This document shows positions 49,577 to 58,841 of a stretch of DNA of 64,000 nucleotides, in pieces. How positions within the stretch are numbered: position 1 is the first letter of the stretch; each line of letters starts with the position of its first letter. Both the position numbers and the translations under genes were made by a program. Source of the DNA: Burkholderiales bacterium (lineage in GTDB: Bacteria; Pseudomonadota; Gammaproteobacteria; Burkholderiales; WYBJ01); assembly GCA_022841915.1 (NCBI GenBank), contig JALHQN010000007.1, positions 186,001 to 250,000 of the forward strand, read 5' to 3'. The notes beneath the pieces were generated by a model. That model ran no database searches. It was not told where the DNA came from and saw only the letters and a program-made list of their open reading frames with translations.

Positions 49577-51103
49577 TCACAGCCGCCGGACCTTGATCGT
49601 TCGCCCCTTCACCTTGCCCAGGGTCAGTCCCTGCAGCGCGCGATCGGCGACGCTGCGCTGGACGGCGACGTAGGTCGAGAAGTCATTCACGTCGATCTTG
49701 CCTATGCGTTCAGCCTCCAGCCCGATGTCCTTCGTCAGCGCACCGAGGACGTCGCCGGGGCGGATCTTGTCCTTGCGCCCGCCCAGGATCTGCAGGGTGA
49801 CCATCGGCGGGCGCAAAGGCTCGCGCGCCGGGCTTGCCCGCGTGGCTGCTTGGAGTTCCGCCAATGAATGCCAAGCGATTTCCTCGCCGTTCTGTTCGTG
49901 CAGGAGACGCACGCGGTTCATCTCCTTGGGGCTCACCAGGCTGAATACGAGACCGGACTCGCCGGCGCGACCGGTGCGGCCGACGCGATGCGTGTGCACC
50001 TCCATCTGGTGCGGGATGTCGACGTTGATCACAGCCTCCAGTCGCGCGATGTCGAGCCCGCGCGCAGCGACATCGGTGGCCACCAGCACGCTGCAACTGC
50101 GGTTGGCGAATTGCACCAGCACCTGGTCGCGATCACGCTGGTCGAGATCCCCGTGAAGTTCGAGCGTCACGAATCCCTGGGCTTGCAGCAGGCTCGCGAG
50201 CTCGCGGCACTGTTGCTTGGTATTGCAGAAGGCCAGGGTGCTTTCCGGCCGAAAATGCTCGAGCAGCAGTCCCACTGCTTGCAGCCGTTCGTTCTGCGCC
50301 ACTTCGTAGCAGCGTTCCCGGATGCGGCTGGAGTCGTGCCGCTGCGTGAGCTTCACCTCGACGGGGCTGCGCAGATAACTGCCCGCGAGCTCGGCGACGT
50401 CGTCCGGATAGGTCGCGGAAAAAAGCAGGGTCTGGCGTCGCGAGCGAGGCGAACAGCGCTGCACGATGGCGGCAATGTCCGCGGCGAAGCCCATGTCCAG
50501 CATGCGGTCGGCTTCGTCGAGCACCAGGGTGTCGATGGTGTCCAGCGCCAGCGATTCGCGCTGCAAGTGATCCAGAATGCGGCCGGGCGTGCCGACCACC
50601 ACATGCGCGCCGTGCGAGAGGCTGGACAGTTGCGGGCGCACCGTGGCGCCCCCGCAGAGCGTGAGCACCTTGATGTTGTCCTCGGCGCGGGCGAGGCGTC
50701 TGACCTCCTGCGAGACCTGTTCCGCAAGCTCCCGCGTGGGACAAAGCACGAGCGCCTGCACGGCGAAGCGGCGCGGATTCAGTTTCGCCAACAGCGGCAG
50801 GGCGAACGCGATCGTCTTGCCGCTCCCGGTCTTGGCCTGCGCGATTAGATCCTTGCCGGCGAGCGTCAAAGGCAGACTCGCGGCCTGAATCGGGGTCATG
50901 TGCTCGTAGCCCAGCCGCTGCAGGTTCGCGAGCATGGCGCCGGCAATCGGGAGCGTGGCAAAGGCGGGACCAGGCAGCTCCGCGCCGATGTCCGAGACGT
51001 TCGCGGGAGGATGTTCCTCGATCGGCCCGGTCTGCGTAGTCTCGGGCCCGGGCGCAGCGTCGGTGCGCTGCTTCAAACCCTCGTTCGTCTGCTCGTCGTT
51101 CAA
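49577..51103 (-). CDS. dbpA: DEAD-box RNA helicase, DbpA-like
   Basis: 508 residues if TTG 51103 is used (upstream GGGAACGAG); ATG 51187 would add 28 Arg-rich residues. Helicase motifs are complete: AKTGSGKT, PTRELA, VGTPGR, DEAD, SAT, ATDVAARGLD and HRVGRTGR. The C-terminal 80 residues (ILGGRKDKIRPGDVLGALTKDIGL, IGKIDVNDFSTYVAV) are the DbpA RNA-binding domain that targets the 23S rRNA hairpin 92 during 50S subunit assembly. The N-terminus is longer and more polar than E. coli DbpA. Confidence 0.93.
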   Translation of the reverse strand: MNDEQTNEGLKQRTDAAPGPETTQTGPIEEHPPANVSDIGAELPGPAFATLPIAGAMLANLQRLGYEHMTPIQAASLPLTLAGKDLIAQAKTGSGKTIAFALPLLAKLNPRRFAVQALVLCPTRELAEQVSQEVRRLARAEDNIKVLTLCGGATVRPQLSSLSHGAHVVVGTPGRILDHLQRESLALDTIDTLVLDEADRMLDMGFAADIAAIVQRCSPRSRRQTLLFSATYPDDVAELAGSYLRSPVEVKLTQRHDSSRIRERCYEVAQNERLQAVGLLLEHFRPESTLAFCNTKQQCRELASLLQAQGFVTLELHGDLDQRDRDQVLVQFANRSCSVLVATDVAARGLDIARLEAVINVDIPHQMEVHTHRVGRTGRAGESGLVFSLVSPKEMNRVRLLHEQNGEEIAWHSLAELQAATRASPAREPLRPPMVTLQILGGRKDKIRPGDVLGALTKDIGLEAERIGKIDVNDFSTYVAVQRSVADRALQGLTLGKVKGRTIKVRRL

Positions 51104-51401
51104 TGTGCTCGTTCCCGTCTGCGTCGCGTGTGCGAGTGGCCATCGTGGCGGCCTCGCCGGTCTGCATCTTACGGGAGCCGACGCCATCGGAGGTGAAATC
51201 GCCTTGCCCGCTGCCCTTTCGGGATCGACGGATCCCGCCTGCTTGCGCGTTGTGAATGCGGCGTGAGGACGCTGCGCCGAACTGCGGCCGGATCCTCCGG
51301 CCTCGATCGTCTCGCACACGCGAGCGCGCGCCCGTCGCTGACGTGACCTCGCATCCGCCGTTCCTGTGCTATATGTCGTCCATCCTCGAATGGAGACGAT
51401 C

Positions 51402-51833
51402 ATGAGCGCTGTGCCCCCCATGCCGCTGTTCCATCTTGCCTTTCCAGTGCGCGACCTTGCCGAGGCGCGAGCGTTCTACGGTCAGCTGATCGGTTGCAGC
51501 GAAGGGCGATCCGCCGACGACTGGTGCGATTTCAACTTCTACGGGCATCAGATCGTGGCCTATCGGGCGCCGCATCTGTGTGCGGTCAGCGACACGTCGC
51601 CGGTCGACGGCGACGATGTGCCGATTCGCCATTTCGGCGCGATCCTGGCGCTGCCGGACTGGGAAGCATTGCGCGACCGGCTGCGTGCGGCGGGTGTGAA
51701 GTTCATCATCGAACCTCAGGTGCGATTCGTCGGCGAGATCGGCGAGCAGCACTCGATGTTCTTTCTCGACCCATCGGGCAATGCCCTGGAGTTCAAGGCG
51801 TTCAACGACATCGGCTACCTGTTTCGCAAGTAG
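51402..51833 (+). CDS. VOC (glyoxalase/bleomycin resistance/dioxygenase) family protein
   Basis: 143 residues from ATG 51402, with TGGAGACG upstream. The beta-alpha-beta-beta-beta module is visible as FHLAFPVRDLAEARAFYGQLIG and later HSMFFLDPSGNALEFKAF. Candidate metal ligands are His11, a later His and Glu near the end. Members act as isomerases, dioxygenases or resistance proteins, and close relatives are often annotated glyoxalase-like. No pathway partner is adjacent. Confidence 0.88.
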   Translation: MSAVPPMPLFHLAFPVRDLAEARAFYGQLIGCSEGRSADDWCDFNFYGHQIVAYRAPHLCAVSDTSPVDGDDVPIRHFGAILALPDWEALRDRLRAAGVKFIIEPQVRFVGEIGEQHSMFFLDPSGNALEFKAFNDIGYLFRK

Positions 51834-52033
51834 CGGCTGCGGGTTGGGAGATGTTTCGCCCGGCGCGTGCACAGACGGGACATCGGATCCGTTCGCGACG
51901 CAGGCGCGATGCCAGCGCCCTTCTCAGTGTACCGTTGGGTGCTCCGTTCAGGTGCGGCGACACGCATCGGGTTCATTCGGCGAGCGGGCTCGCTCGCAGG
52001 ACGAAAAGGGGCGCCGTCGCAACCGCGTTTCGC

Positions 52034-53011
52034 CTACTCGAACTTCGCCCCCGATGCCTTCGCGGCTTTGGCCCATACTGCCACTTCGTTGCGCACGAAG
52101 GCCGTCGTCTGCTCGGGCGAGGTGCCCAGAGGTTCGGCGCCTAGCTTGACCAGGCTTTCGGCCAATTCGGGCGACTTGACCGCCTTGACCACGATGGCGT
52201 TCAGGCGGTTCACGATTTCTTTCGCGGTGCCCCCAGGGGCGAGGATGGCGTACCAGCTGGTCACGTTGTAGCCAGCCAACCCGGATTCGCTGACGGTGGG
52301 AACTGCCGGAAGCAAGGGCGACCGCCGATCGGCCGTCACCGCGAGTGCGCGCATCTTGCCGGCCTTGATGTGGGGCAGCAGGCCAGGCAAGGCGCCGATG
52401 TAGTAGTGAACCTCCCCGGTCAGCAGTGCAGTGACCGCCGGCGTGCCGCCTTTGTAGGGGACTTGCACGGTCTTGACGCCCGCCATGCTGCTGATCATCT
52501 CGGTCATCAGATGCGAGGTGCTGCCCACGCCGACGGAGGCGTAGTTGAGCTTGCCCGGGTGCTTGCGGGCCAGGTCGAGCAGTTCCTTCAATGTTCGCGC
52601 CGGCATGCTCGGGTGCACACCGAGCACGTTCTGGACCGATGCGATGACGCTCACATGCGCGAAGTCCTTGATCGCATCGTAGCCGAGCTTCGGATAGATC
52701 GCGGGTGCGATTCCGTGGGTCGAGAGACCGCCGATCAAAAGCGTGTGGCCGTCCGGTGCGGACTTGGCGACGAGTTCAGCGCCGATCGTCCCGCCTGCGC
52801 CGCCGCGATTGTCGACGACGACCGGCTGACCCAACGCATCTTCCAGCGCGCGGGCGACCGGCCGTCCGACCATGTCGGTGGGGCCGCTCGGCGGCCAGGG
52901 AATGACCATGCGCAGCGGCTTGGTGGGATAGGCCGGTGTCGCTTGCGCAAGCACGCCGGTGGCGAGGCTGCTCAAGGCGCCCAGGACGAACGAGCGAGTG
53001 ATGCCCTTCAT
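52034..53011 (-). CDS. Bug-type (TctC) substrate-binding protein
   Basis: 325 residues from ATG 53011, with AAGGAG upstream. The signal peptide ends near ATGVLAQ. Motifs are YPTKPLRMVIPWPPSGPTDMVGR, VVDNRGGAGG, PDGHTLLIGG and TVQVPYKGGTP. The VIPWPPSGPTD ligand loop has a Trp and Ser not seen in the other copies. It is divergent from the SDR and MmgE/PrpD genes to the right, which probably act on its ligand or a product. Confidence 0.9.
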   Translation of the reverse strand: MKGITRSFVLGALSSLATGVLAQATPAYPTKPLRMVIPWPPSGPTDMVGRPVARALEDALGQPVVVDNRGGAGGTIGAELVAKSAPDGHTLLIGGLSTHGIAPAIYPKLGYDAIKDFAHVSVIASVQNVLGVHPSMPARTLKELLDLARKHPGKLNYASVGVGSTSHLMTEMISSMAGVKTVQVPYKGGTPAVTALLTGEVHYYIGALPGLLPHIKAGKMRALAVTADRRSPLLPAVPTVSESGLAGYNVTSWYAILAPGGTAKEIVNRLNAIVVKAVKSPELAESLVKLGAEPLGTSPEQTTAFVRNEVAVWAKAAKASGAKFE

Positions 53012-53450
53012 GTTTTCATCTCCTTTGAATTCGTCGCGGGATGGCGCGAGCAGCAAGGCGCTCGCGATGCGAAGCCAGGGACCGGAGCGCGAGCACTCCT
53101 GAGTCAGCGATTCGTTGACGGATGGCCGAACGGCATCGACGATGCCGACCGGACAAACGGGTCGAAATGGGCATCAGACGCGAAGGAAACTGCAATCAGA
53201 TGGGGCAGCTGGCGAGGATTTTCGCCCAAGCATGGCGTCGATTCTCGGCGCTTCTGTTCAGCGAATTCCTGACTCAGGACAGTCGGGTTCATCACGCTCC
53301 TCCTGGGGGATCCGACCGTTCGAGCCGGTCGTGCCCCGTTGCTGCTGTCGTTGTTCGAGTTGCAAGTTTGCCGATGGTAAACTCATCGAATCCCGCGGCA
53401 CAACGTGAATCCACTGCGCACTGCGGCCCCCATCCTACCGGAGCATGGCC
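53012..53450. other. Divergent intergenic region
   Basis: 439 bases between a leftward Bug gene and a rightward SDR gene. A GGAG at 53440-53443 suits the SDR ATG at 53451. No other gene or clear promoter was seen. Confidence 0.45.
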
Positions 53451-54230
53451 ATGGATCTTGGCATCAAGGGACGCACCGCACTGGTCTGCGCGGCGAGCAA
53501 AGGCCTGGGGCGTGCATGCGCCATGTCGCTCGCGCGCGAAGGCGTCGACGTGACGATCGTTGCGCGTGGACGCGAGGCGTTGGACAAAACGGCGGAGGAG
53601 ATTCGCAGTCTCCGTGGGGGAAAGGTGCTGGCGATCTCGGCCGACATCACCACGGCCGAGGGGCGATCCGCCGCGCTTGCGGCTTGCCCGCAGCCCGACA
53701 TCCTCGTCAACAATGCCGGCGGTCCGCCGCCCGGTGATTTTCGCAACTGGTCCCGCGACGACTGGATCAAGGCAGTCGATGCCAACATGCTGACCCCGAT
53801 CGAACTCATCAAGGCCACGATCGACGGCATGATGGCGCGCAAGTTCGGACGCGTCGTGAACATCACGTCCAATTCCGTGAAGGCGCCGATCGAAGAGCTG
53901 GGGCTCTCCAACGCAGCGCGTTCCGGCCTCACAGGCTTCGTCGCCGGGCTCGCGCGCAAGACCGTGAAGCACAACGTCACCATCAACAACCTTCTCCCCG
54001 GCCAGTTCATGACCGACCGGCTCAAGAGTCGCTCGGTCTTGAATGCCGAGGCCGCCGGTGTGTCGCTCGAGCAATACCTCGAGACGCGCAGCAAGGTCAT
54101 TCCTGCCGGCCGCTTCGGCGATCCTTACGAGTTCGGAGAGTTCTGCGCCTACGTGTGCAGCGCGCAGGCAGCCTTCATCACCGGGCAGAATTTTCTGATC
54201 GACGGCGGTACTTACCCGGGCACGTATTGA
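53451..54230 (+). CDS. SDR family protein lacking the catalytic YxxxK
   Basis: 259 residues from ATG 53451, chosen because GGAG lies seven bases upstream; ATG 53445 is too close to it. The Rossmann start TALVCAASKGLG departs from the usual TGxxxGIG, and NNAGGPPPG is typical. At the active-site position the sequence is LSNAARSGLTGF, so Tyr is replaced by Ser and Lys by Arg. NNLLPGQFMTDRL and an IDGGTYPGTY end complete the fold. A group of SDRs shares the NxARSGL form; their reaction is unclear. It precedes an MmgE/PrpD gene. Confidence 0.88.
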   Translation: MDLGIKGRTALVCAASKGLGRACAMSLAREGVDVTIVARGREALDKTAEEIRSLRGGKVLAISADITTAEGRSAALAACPQPDILVNNAGGPPPGDFRNWSRDDWIKAVDANMLTPIELIKATIDGMMARKFGRVVNITSNSVKAPIEELGLSNAARSGLTGFVAGLARKTVKHNVTINNLLPGQFMTDRLKSRSVLNAEAAGVSLEQYLETRSKVIPAGRFGDPYEFGEFCAYVCSAQAAFITGQNFLIDGGTYPGTY

Positions 54231-54335
54231 TGCGGCGGGCGAGTAGCCGATTCGCATATTCCACGGGGTCTCTTGACGAGATGTCAGCCGGCCGGCGCGG
54301 GCATGCAGTGCATCGTTACGAGAGGCAGTCGACAC

Positions 54336-55670
54336 ATGGATGACATCACCCGCAAGCTCGCACGCATGATCGTCGAGACCCGGCCGGCGGACATTCCGGC
54401 AACGGCATTGCATGCCGCGCGGCGCTCGATCGTGAACTGGTTCGGCTGCGTGCTGGGCGGCTGTCGCGATGACTCGGTGCAGGCGTTGTTGGCGGCGCTG
54501 GGTCCGTTCAGCGGCCCGGCGCAAGCAAGCGTTCTGGGGACGGGACAGCGCGTCGATCCCATGCTTGCTGCGCTGGCGAACGCGCTGAGCGGCAACATCC
54601 TGGATTTCGACGACACGCACGCAGACATGGTGCTGCACCCGGCCGGGCCGGTTGCGGCGGCCCTGGTGGCCATCGCGGAGTCGCGCAAACTGCACGGCCG
54701 CGATCTGCTGCACGCGTTCGTGCTCGGTGTCGAGGTCGAAGCGCGCATTCTGGATCCGAGGGTGGCGGACTACAAATTCGCCTGGTCGCCCACGACGACG
54801 GTGGGAGCCTTCGGCGCGGCGGCCGCGGTAGGCACTGTGCTGGGGCTGAATGCGGCGCAGATGAGTTGGGCGCTGGGCATCGCGGCCTCGCAGGCGTGTG
54901 GCTTGCGCGAGACGGGCGGTTCGATGGCGAAGGCCTACAATGCCGGGCACGCCTCTCGCTGCGGCCTGGTGGCGGCGATGTTGGCGGCGCATGAATTCAC
55001 CGGTCCCGAGCGCGCGCTCGAAGGGCCGAACGGCTTTCTTGCGGCGTTCGGCTCGCCGCTGGATCCCGGCATGATCGTGCGCGACTGGTCCAGGGACTGG
55101 CATGTCACCCGCAACACCTTCAAGGCTTTCCCCTGCGGCATCGTGACGCACCCGGCGGTCGACGCCGCGCTGCAGCTCAAGCGCACGCATCGCTTCGATG
55201 CAGAGGCTATCGATACGGTGGCGTTGAAGGTCCACCCGGTCGCGCTGCGACTCACGGGGCGTCGGTCGCCGAGTTCACCGCTCGAAGCGAAACTCAGCGT
55301 CTTCCATTGTGTTGCCGCGGCCCTGGTATACGGCCGGCTCGGCGTGCCTGAGTTTTCGCTGACCTGCATCCAGGATCCTCGCGTGCTCTCGTTGCGCGAC
55401 GGCATGCGCGGTGAACAGGTCGACACCATGCCGATCGATGCGGCGTGCGTCGAGGTCCGCTTGCGGGACGGTACCGCGTTGCGCCTGGATCTGGATCACG
55501 CCATCGGGAGTGCTTCCCGGCCCATGAGCGACGCGGACCTCAGCGAGAAGGTGTCCAGCCTCGCGCATGGGGTCTTGACTCAGCAGCGTTGCGAGGCCTT
55601 GCTCGAACGCTTGTGGGCGATGGAGACGTTGGAAGACTCGGGCGACTTGGCGAAGTTGGCGATTCCCTGA
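54336..55670 (+). CDS. MmgE/PrpD family protein
   Basis: 444 residues from ATG 54336; the ORF extends upstream without a ribosome site. Family blocks are IVNWFGCVLGGCRDDSV, NILDFDDTHADMVLHPAGPV, AFGAAAAVGTVLGL, ASQACGLRETGGSMAKAYNAGHA and KAFPCGIVTHPAVDAAL. Known members are 2-methylcitrate dehydratase PrpD and cis-aconitate decarboxylase, which work on tricarboxylic acids, but most homologues near Bug genes are uncharacterised. Likely in one operon with the preceding SDR. Confidence 0.9.
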   Translation: MDDITRKLARMIVETRPADIPATALHAARRSIVNWFGCVLGGCRDDSVQALLAALGPFSGPAQASVLGTGQRVDPMLAALANALSGNILDFDDTHADMVLHPAGPVAAALVAIAESRKLHGRDLLHAFVLGVEVEARILDPRVADYKFAWSPTTTVGAFGAAAAVGTVLGLNAAQMSWALGIAASQACGLRETGGSMAKAYNAGHASRCGLVAAMLAAHEFTGPERALEGPNGFLAAFGSPLDPGMIVRDWSRDWHVTRNTFKAFPCGIVTHPAVDAALQLKRTHRFDAEAIDTVALKVHPVALRLTGRRSPSSPLEAKLSVFHCVAAALVYGRLGVPEFSLTCIQDPRVLSLRDGMRGEQVDTMPIDAACVEVRLRDGTALRLDLDHAIGSASRPMSDADLSEKVSSLAHGVLTQQRCEALLERLWAMETLEDSGDLAKLAIP

Positions 55671-55701
55671 TTCTTTCCCGGGGGACACCATCGCCGGCGC
55701 G

Positions 55702-56676
55702 CTAGTTCGGCTTGATGCGGGCGTCCTGCACGATTCGACGATGACGTTCGATATCGTCGCGTATCACGGCCGCGAATGCCTCCGGGGTGCTGCCCACGGG
55801 TTCGCTGCCGTCGGCCAGCAGGCGAGTACGCACCTCCTTGACTTCGACCGCACGCCGGATCTCGGAGGCGAGTCTTTCCCTGACGACATCCGGTGTCGCT
55901 CCCGGCGCCAGTACGCCGTACCAAGCGGTGAATGCGTAGCCGGGCAGGCCGGATTCGGCGATGGTTGGTAGTTCGGGCGCCGCCGGCGAGCGGGCCGCGC
56001 CGGTGACTGCCAGTGCGCGCAACTTGCCGGCGCGTGCTTGAGGAAGCGAGGCCGGCATGCTGCCCAGGTACATCATCACATGGCCGCCGATGAGTTCGGT
56101 CAATGCAGGCGCGCTGCCCTTGTAGGGCACATGGATCATCGATACTCGAGCCATGGAGGTGAACATCTCGGTGGCAAGATGCGTCGAACTGCCATTGCCC
56201 ACCGAGGCATAAGACACTTGACCCGGTTTTACGCGTGCCAAGGCGATGAGTTCCTTGACGCTGCGGATCGGCAGGGACGGGTGCACGACCAGCACGTAAG
56301 GCGTCGATGCGACCTGGCTGACGGGCGCCAGGTCTCGCAGCGTGTCGTAGGGCAGGCTGGCGTGCAGGCTCGGGTTGATGGTCAAGGTCGAGGTGACAAG
56401 CAGCAGCGTGTGTCCGTCGGGAGCGGCTTTGGCCACCAACTCGGTGCCGATGATCGTGCTGGCGCCGGGACGATTGTCGATGATCACCGGCTGCCCCAAG
56501 CGCTCGGCAAGCAGCGGGCTGATGGTTCGAGCCGTGATGTCGGCGCCGCCGCCGGGAGCGAAGGGAATGACGATCCGGACGGCTCGATTCGGGTAGGCAG
56601 GCTTGCCGGATTGGGCGACGGCGTTGAGCGGCAGCAGGCAGATCAGCCCGAGCGATGCGGCGAGTGATGGGTGCAT
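55702..56676 (-). CDS. Bug-type (TctC) substrate-binding protein
   Basis: 324 residues from ATG 56676, without a strong ribosome site. The signal peptide ends near LPLNAVAQ. Motifs are YPNRAVRIVIPFAPGGGADITAR, VIIDNRPGA, PDGHTLLLVTST and MIHVPYKGSAP. It is convergent with the MmgE/PrpD gene and divergent from the hydrolase gene at 56868. The neighbourhood suggests a carboxylate ligand. Confidence 0.9.
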   Translation of the reverse strand: MHPSLAASLGLICLLPLNAVAQSGKPAYPNRAVRIVIPFAPGGGADITARTISPLLAERLGQPVIIDNRPGASTIIGTELVAKAAPDGHTLLLVTSTLTINPSLHASLPYDTLRDLAPVSQVASTPYVLVVHPSLPIRSVKELIALARVKPGQVSYASVGNGSSTHLATEMFTSMARVSMIHVPYKGSAPALTELIGGHVMMYLGSMPASLPQARAGKLRALAVTGAARSPAAPELPTIAESGLPGYAFTAWYGVLAPGATPDVVRERLASEIRRAVEVKEVRTRLLADGSEPVGSTPEAFAAVIRDDIERHRRIVQDARIKPN

Positions 56677-56867
56677 GACGAAGGAATCCAGTGAGTTGTT
56701 GCGCAGGATGCCATCGCAGGCCTTGGAGGCGTACACGGATGGCGAGAAGCGATGACGGCCTCGGCCATCATCGCGCAGCCCATACCACCACGCAAGCGCA
56801 GCGGAGGCCACTTGCGGTTTGGTTGCATCGAGGCACTCGTGTTGTAATCCGAATTTTGCTTCCCACC

Positions 56868-57689
56868 ATGCCATCACTGCACCTGCCCGACTGCGAGCTG
56901 TTCTATCGAGTCGATGATTTCACCGACCCGTGGACCGCTCCCGACACCGTGCTGATGCTTCACGGCAATGCCGAGAGCAGCCTGGCGTGGTACGCCTGGG
57001 TGCCGGTGCTGGCTCGCCGCTTCCGGGTGGTGCGTCCCGACATGCGAGGCTACGGCCAATCGACGGCCATGCCTCGCGAGTATGCGTGGACCTTCGACAA
57101 GCTTGCCGATGATTATTGTCGGCTGATGGATCACCTCGGCTTGGAGAGATGTCATCTCGTCGCGGCCAAGATCGGTGGGACGGTCGCGCGCGCGTTCGCG
57201 GCCCGCCGACCAGAGCGCATCCTATCGCTGACGCTCGTCGGCACGCCGCAGGCCCTGCGGCCGGGCGCGGAGCACATTCCGGCACTGATCGAGGAGTTCG
57301 AGACCAAGGGCGCGGAACACTGGGCGCGGCGCACGATGGACGGTCGGCTCGGCGAGCATTTCCCCGACGCGGGTGTCGCCTGGTGGACGCGCTTCATGGG
57401 GCGTGCGCCGGTCTCGTCGCTGGTCGGATTCAACCGGGATGTCAATTACGCGGATATCCGCGCAGACCTGCCCAAGATCGCCTGTCCGACGCTGGTCATC
57501 ACGACGGAAGAAAGCGGTCTGGGCACGGTCGAGCGCACGCGCGAATGGCAACAAGCGATCCCCGATTCCCGACTATTGGTTTTGCCGGGCAAGTCGTATC
57601 ACGTGGCGGCAAGCGATGCCGAAGCTTGCGCACGCGAAACCCTGGGCTTCATTCTGCAGACCGAGCCAAAAAAAGGCAATGCGGGCTGA
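56868..57689 (+). CDS. Alpha/beta-hydrolase fold protein with Lys at the nucleophile position
   Basis: 273 residues from ATG 56868. The fold is clear: VLMLHGNAESSLAWYAWVP oxyanion region, FRVVRPDMRGYGQS, and a C-terminal SYHVAA histidine. The usual nucleophile elbow GxSxG reads AAKIGG, with Lys101 where Ser, Cys or Asp normally sits. The catalytic serine is therefore missing, suggesting a non-hydrolytic or altered role. It is followed by a Bug gene on the same strand and then an MmgE/PrpD gene. Confidence 0.85.
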   Translation: MPSLHLPDCELFYRVDDFTDPWTAPDTVLMLHGNAESSLAWYAWVPVLARRFRVVRPDMRGYGQSTAMPREYAWTFDKLADDYCRLMDHLGLERCHLVAAKIGGTVARAFAARRPERILSLTLVGTPQALRPGAEHIPALIEEFETKGAEHWARRTMDGRLGEHFPDAGVAWWTRFMGRAPVSSLVGFNRDVNYADIRADLPKIACPTLVITTEESGLGTVERTREWQQAIPDSRLLVLPGKSYHVAASDAEACARETLGFILQTEPKKGNAG

Positions 57690-57860
57690 GAGAAGGGCCG
57701 GCACACTGTGCGTGAAGCGCAAGGCCGCGATGGATCTTCGCGGCACGACGGGGTTGGACGCAGCGGTTGTTGCGGCTGGCCGTTAAGCATCTGGAGTGGA
57801 TGATTCGAGATCGTGGCGCCGAGGCGCGCCGCATCCGACAAACCGGGGAGGAGCCCTGAC

Positions 57861-58841
57861 GTGAGAAATGCACTGACGACCCATCGATGTCTGGCGCTGC
57901 TTGCGGCGCTGCTGGCGATACCTGCCGGCAGCGCCAACGCGCAGAGCTATCCGAACAAGACGATCCGGATGGTCGTGCCCATCGGCGCAGGGGGTGGCAC
58001 CGACACCATGGCGCGCCTGATCTCGCAGCGCCTGAGCGAGCAGATGAGTGTCGCGATCATCGTCGACAACAAGCCCGGCGCGGGCACGGTGATCGGCACC
58101 GAGTACGTTTCGAAAGCGCCCGCGGATGGCTATACGCTGATGACGGTGGCGCCCGAGTTCTCGATTCAGCCCAATCTGCGCAAGGTGCCGTACCATCCGA
58201 TCAAGGACTTCAGCTTCATCACCCAATTGACCTCCGGTCAGTATTTCCTGACGACGCATCCTACGGTGCCCGTGAAGACGCCCCAGCAGTTTCTCGCGTT
58301 GGCCAAGGCCCGGCCTGGGCAGATCACCTTCGGTTCGTCGGGGCCAGGCAGCGCGAACCATCTCGCTGGCGTGCTGTTCCAGCACATGACCGGAACCAAG
58401 ATGCTTCACGTGCCCTACAAGAGCGCGGGTGCGGCGGGCACTGCGTTGATGGGGGGTGAAATCGATTTCATGTTCAGCAATGTCGCCTCGGCCATCACCC
58501 ATGTCCGGTCCGGCCGCCTGCGGGCCATCGCCACCACGGGAGAGAAGCGTTCCCCGGCCGCCCCGGAAGTGCCGACCATCACCGAGACGGCCGTGAAGGG
58601 CTTCGTGGTCACGGGCTTTTACATCATGATGGCCCCTGCCGGCACACCGCGCGACATCGTCAACAAGCTCAGCACGGAATCGGTCAAGGCGCTGCAGTCG
58701 CAGCAATTGAGGGAGCGCCTCGCCGCGTTGGGGTTGGAGCCGGTCGGCAGTTCGCCCGAGGCGGCGACGGCCTTCATCCAGGCCGAGATCGCCAAGTGGG
58801 CGCCAGTCGTCAAGGCGGCGGGCGCCACCTCGGATCGATGA
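57861..58841 (+). CDS. Bug-type (TctC) substrate-binding protein
   Basis: 326 residues from GTG 57861, preceded by GGGGAGGAG. The signal peptide ends near AGSANAQ. Motifs are YPNKTIRMVVPIGAGGGTDTMAR, IVDNKPGAG, ADGYTLMTVA and MLHVPYKSAGA. The VPIGAGGGTD ligand loop differs from that of the neighbouring copies. Its stop overlaps the start of the next MmgE/PrpD gene (ATGA), the tightest Bug-enzyme link in the window. Confidence 0.9.
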   Translation: MRNALTTHRCLALLAALLAIPAGSANAQSYPNKTIRMVVPIGAGGGTDTMARLISQRLSEQMSVAIIVDNKPGAGTVIGTEYVSKAPADGYTLMTVAPEFSIQPNLRKVPYHPIKDFSFITQLTSGQYFLTTHPTVPVKTPQQFLALAKARPGQITFGSSGPGSANHLAGVLFQHMTGTKMLHVPYKSAGAAGTALMGGEIDFMFSNVASAITHVRSGRLRAIATTGEKRSPAAPEVPTITETAVKGFVVTGFYIMMAPAGTPRDIVNKLSTESVKALQSQQLRERLAALGLEPVGSSPEAATAFIQAEIAKWAPVVKAAGATSDR

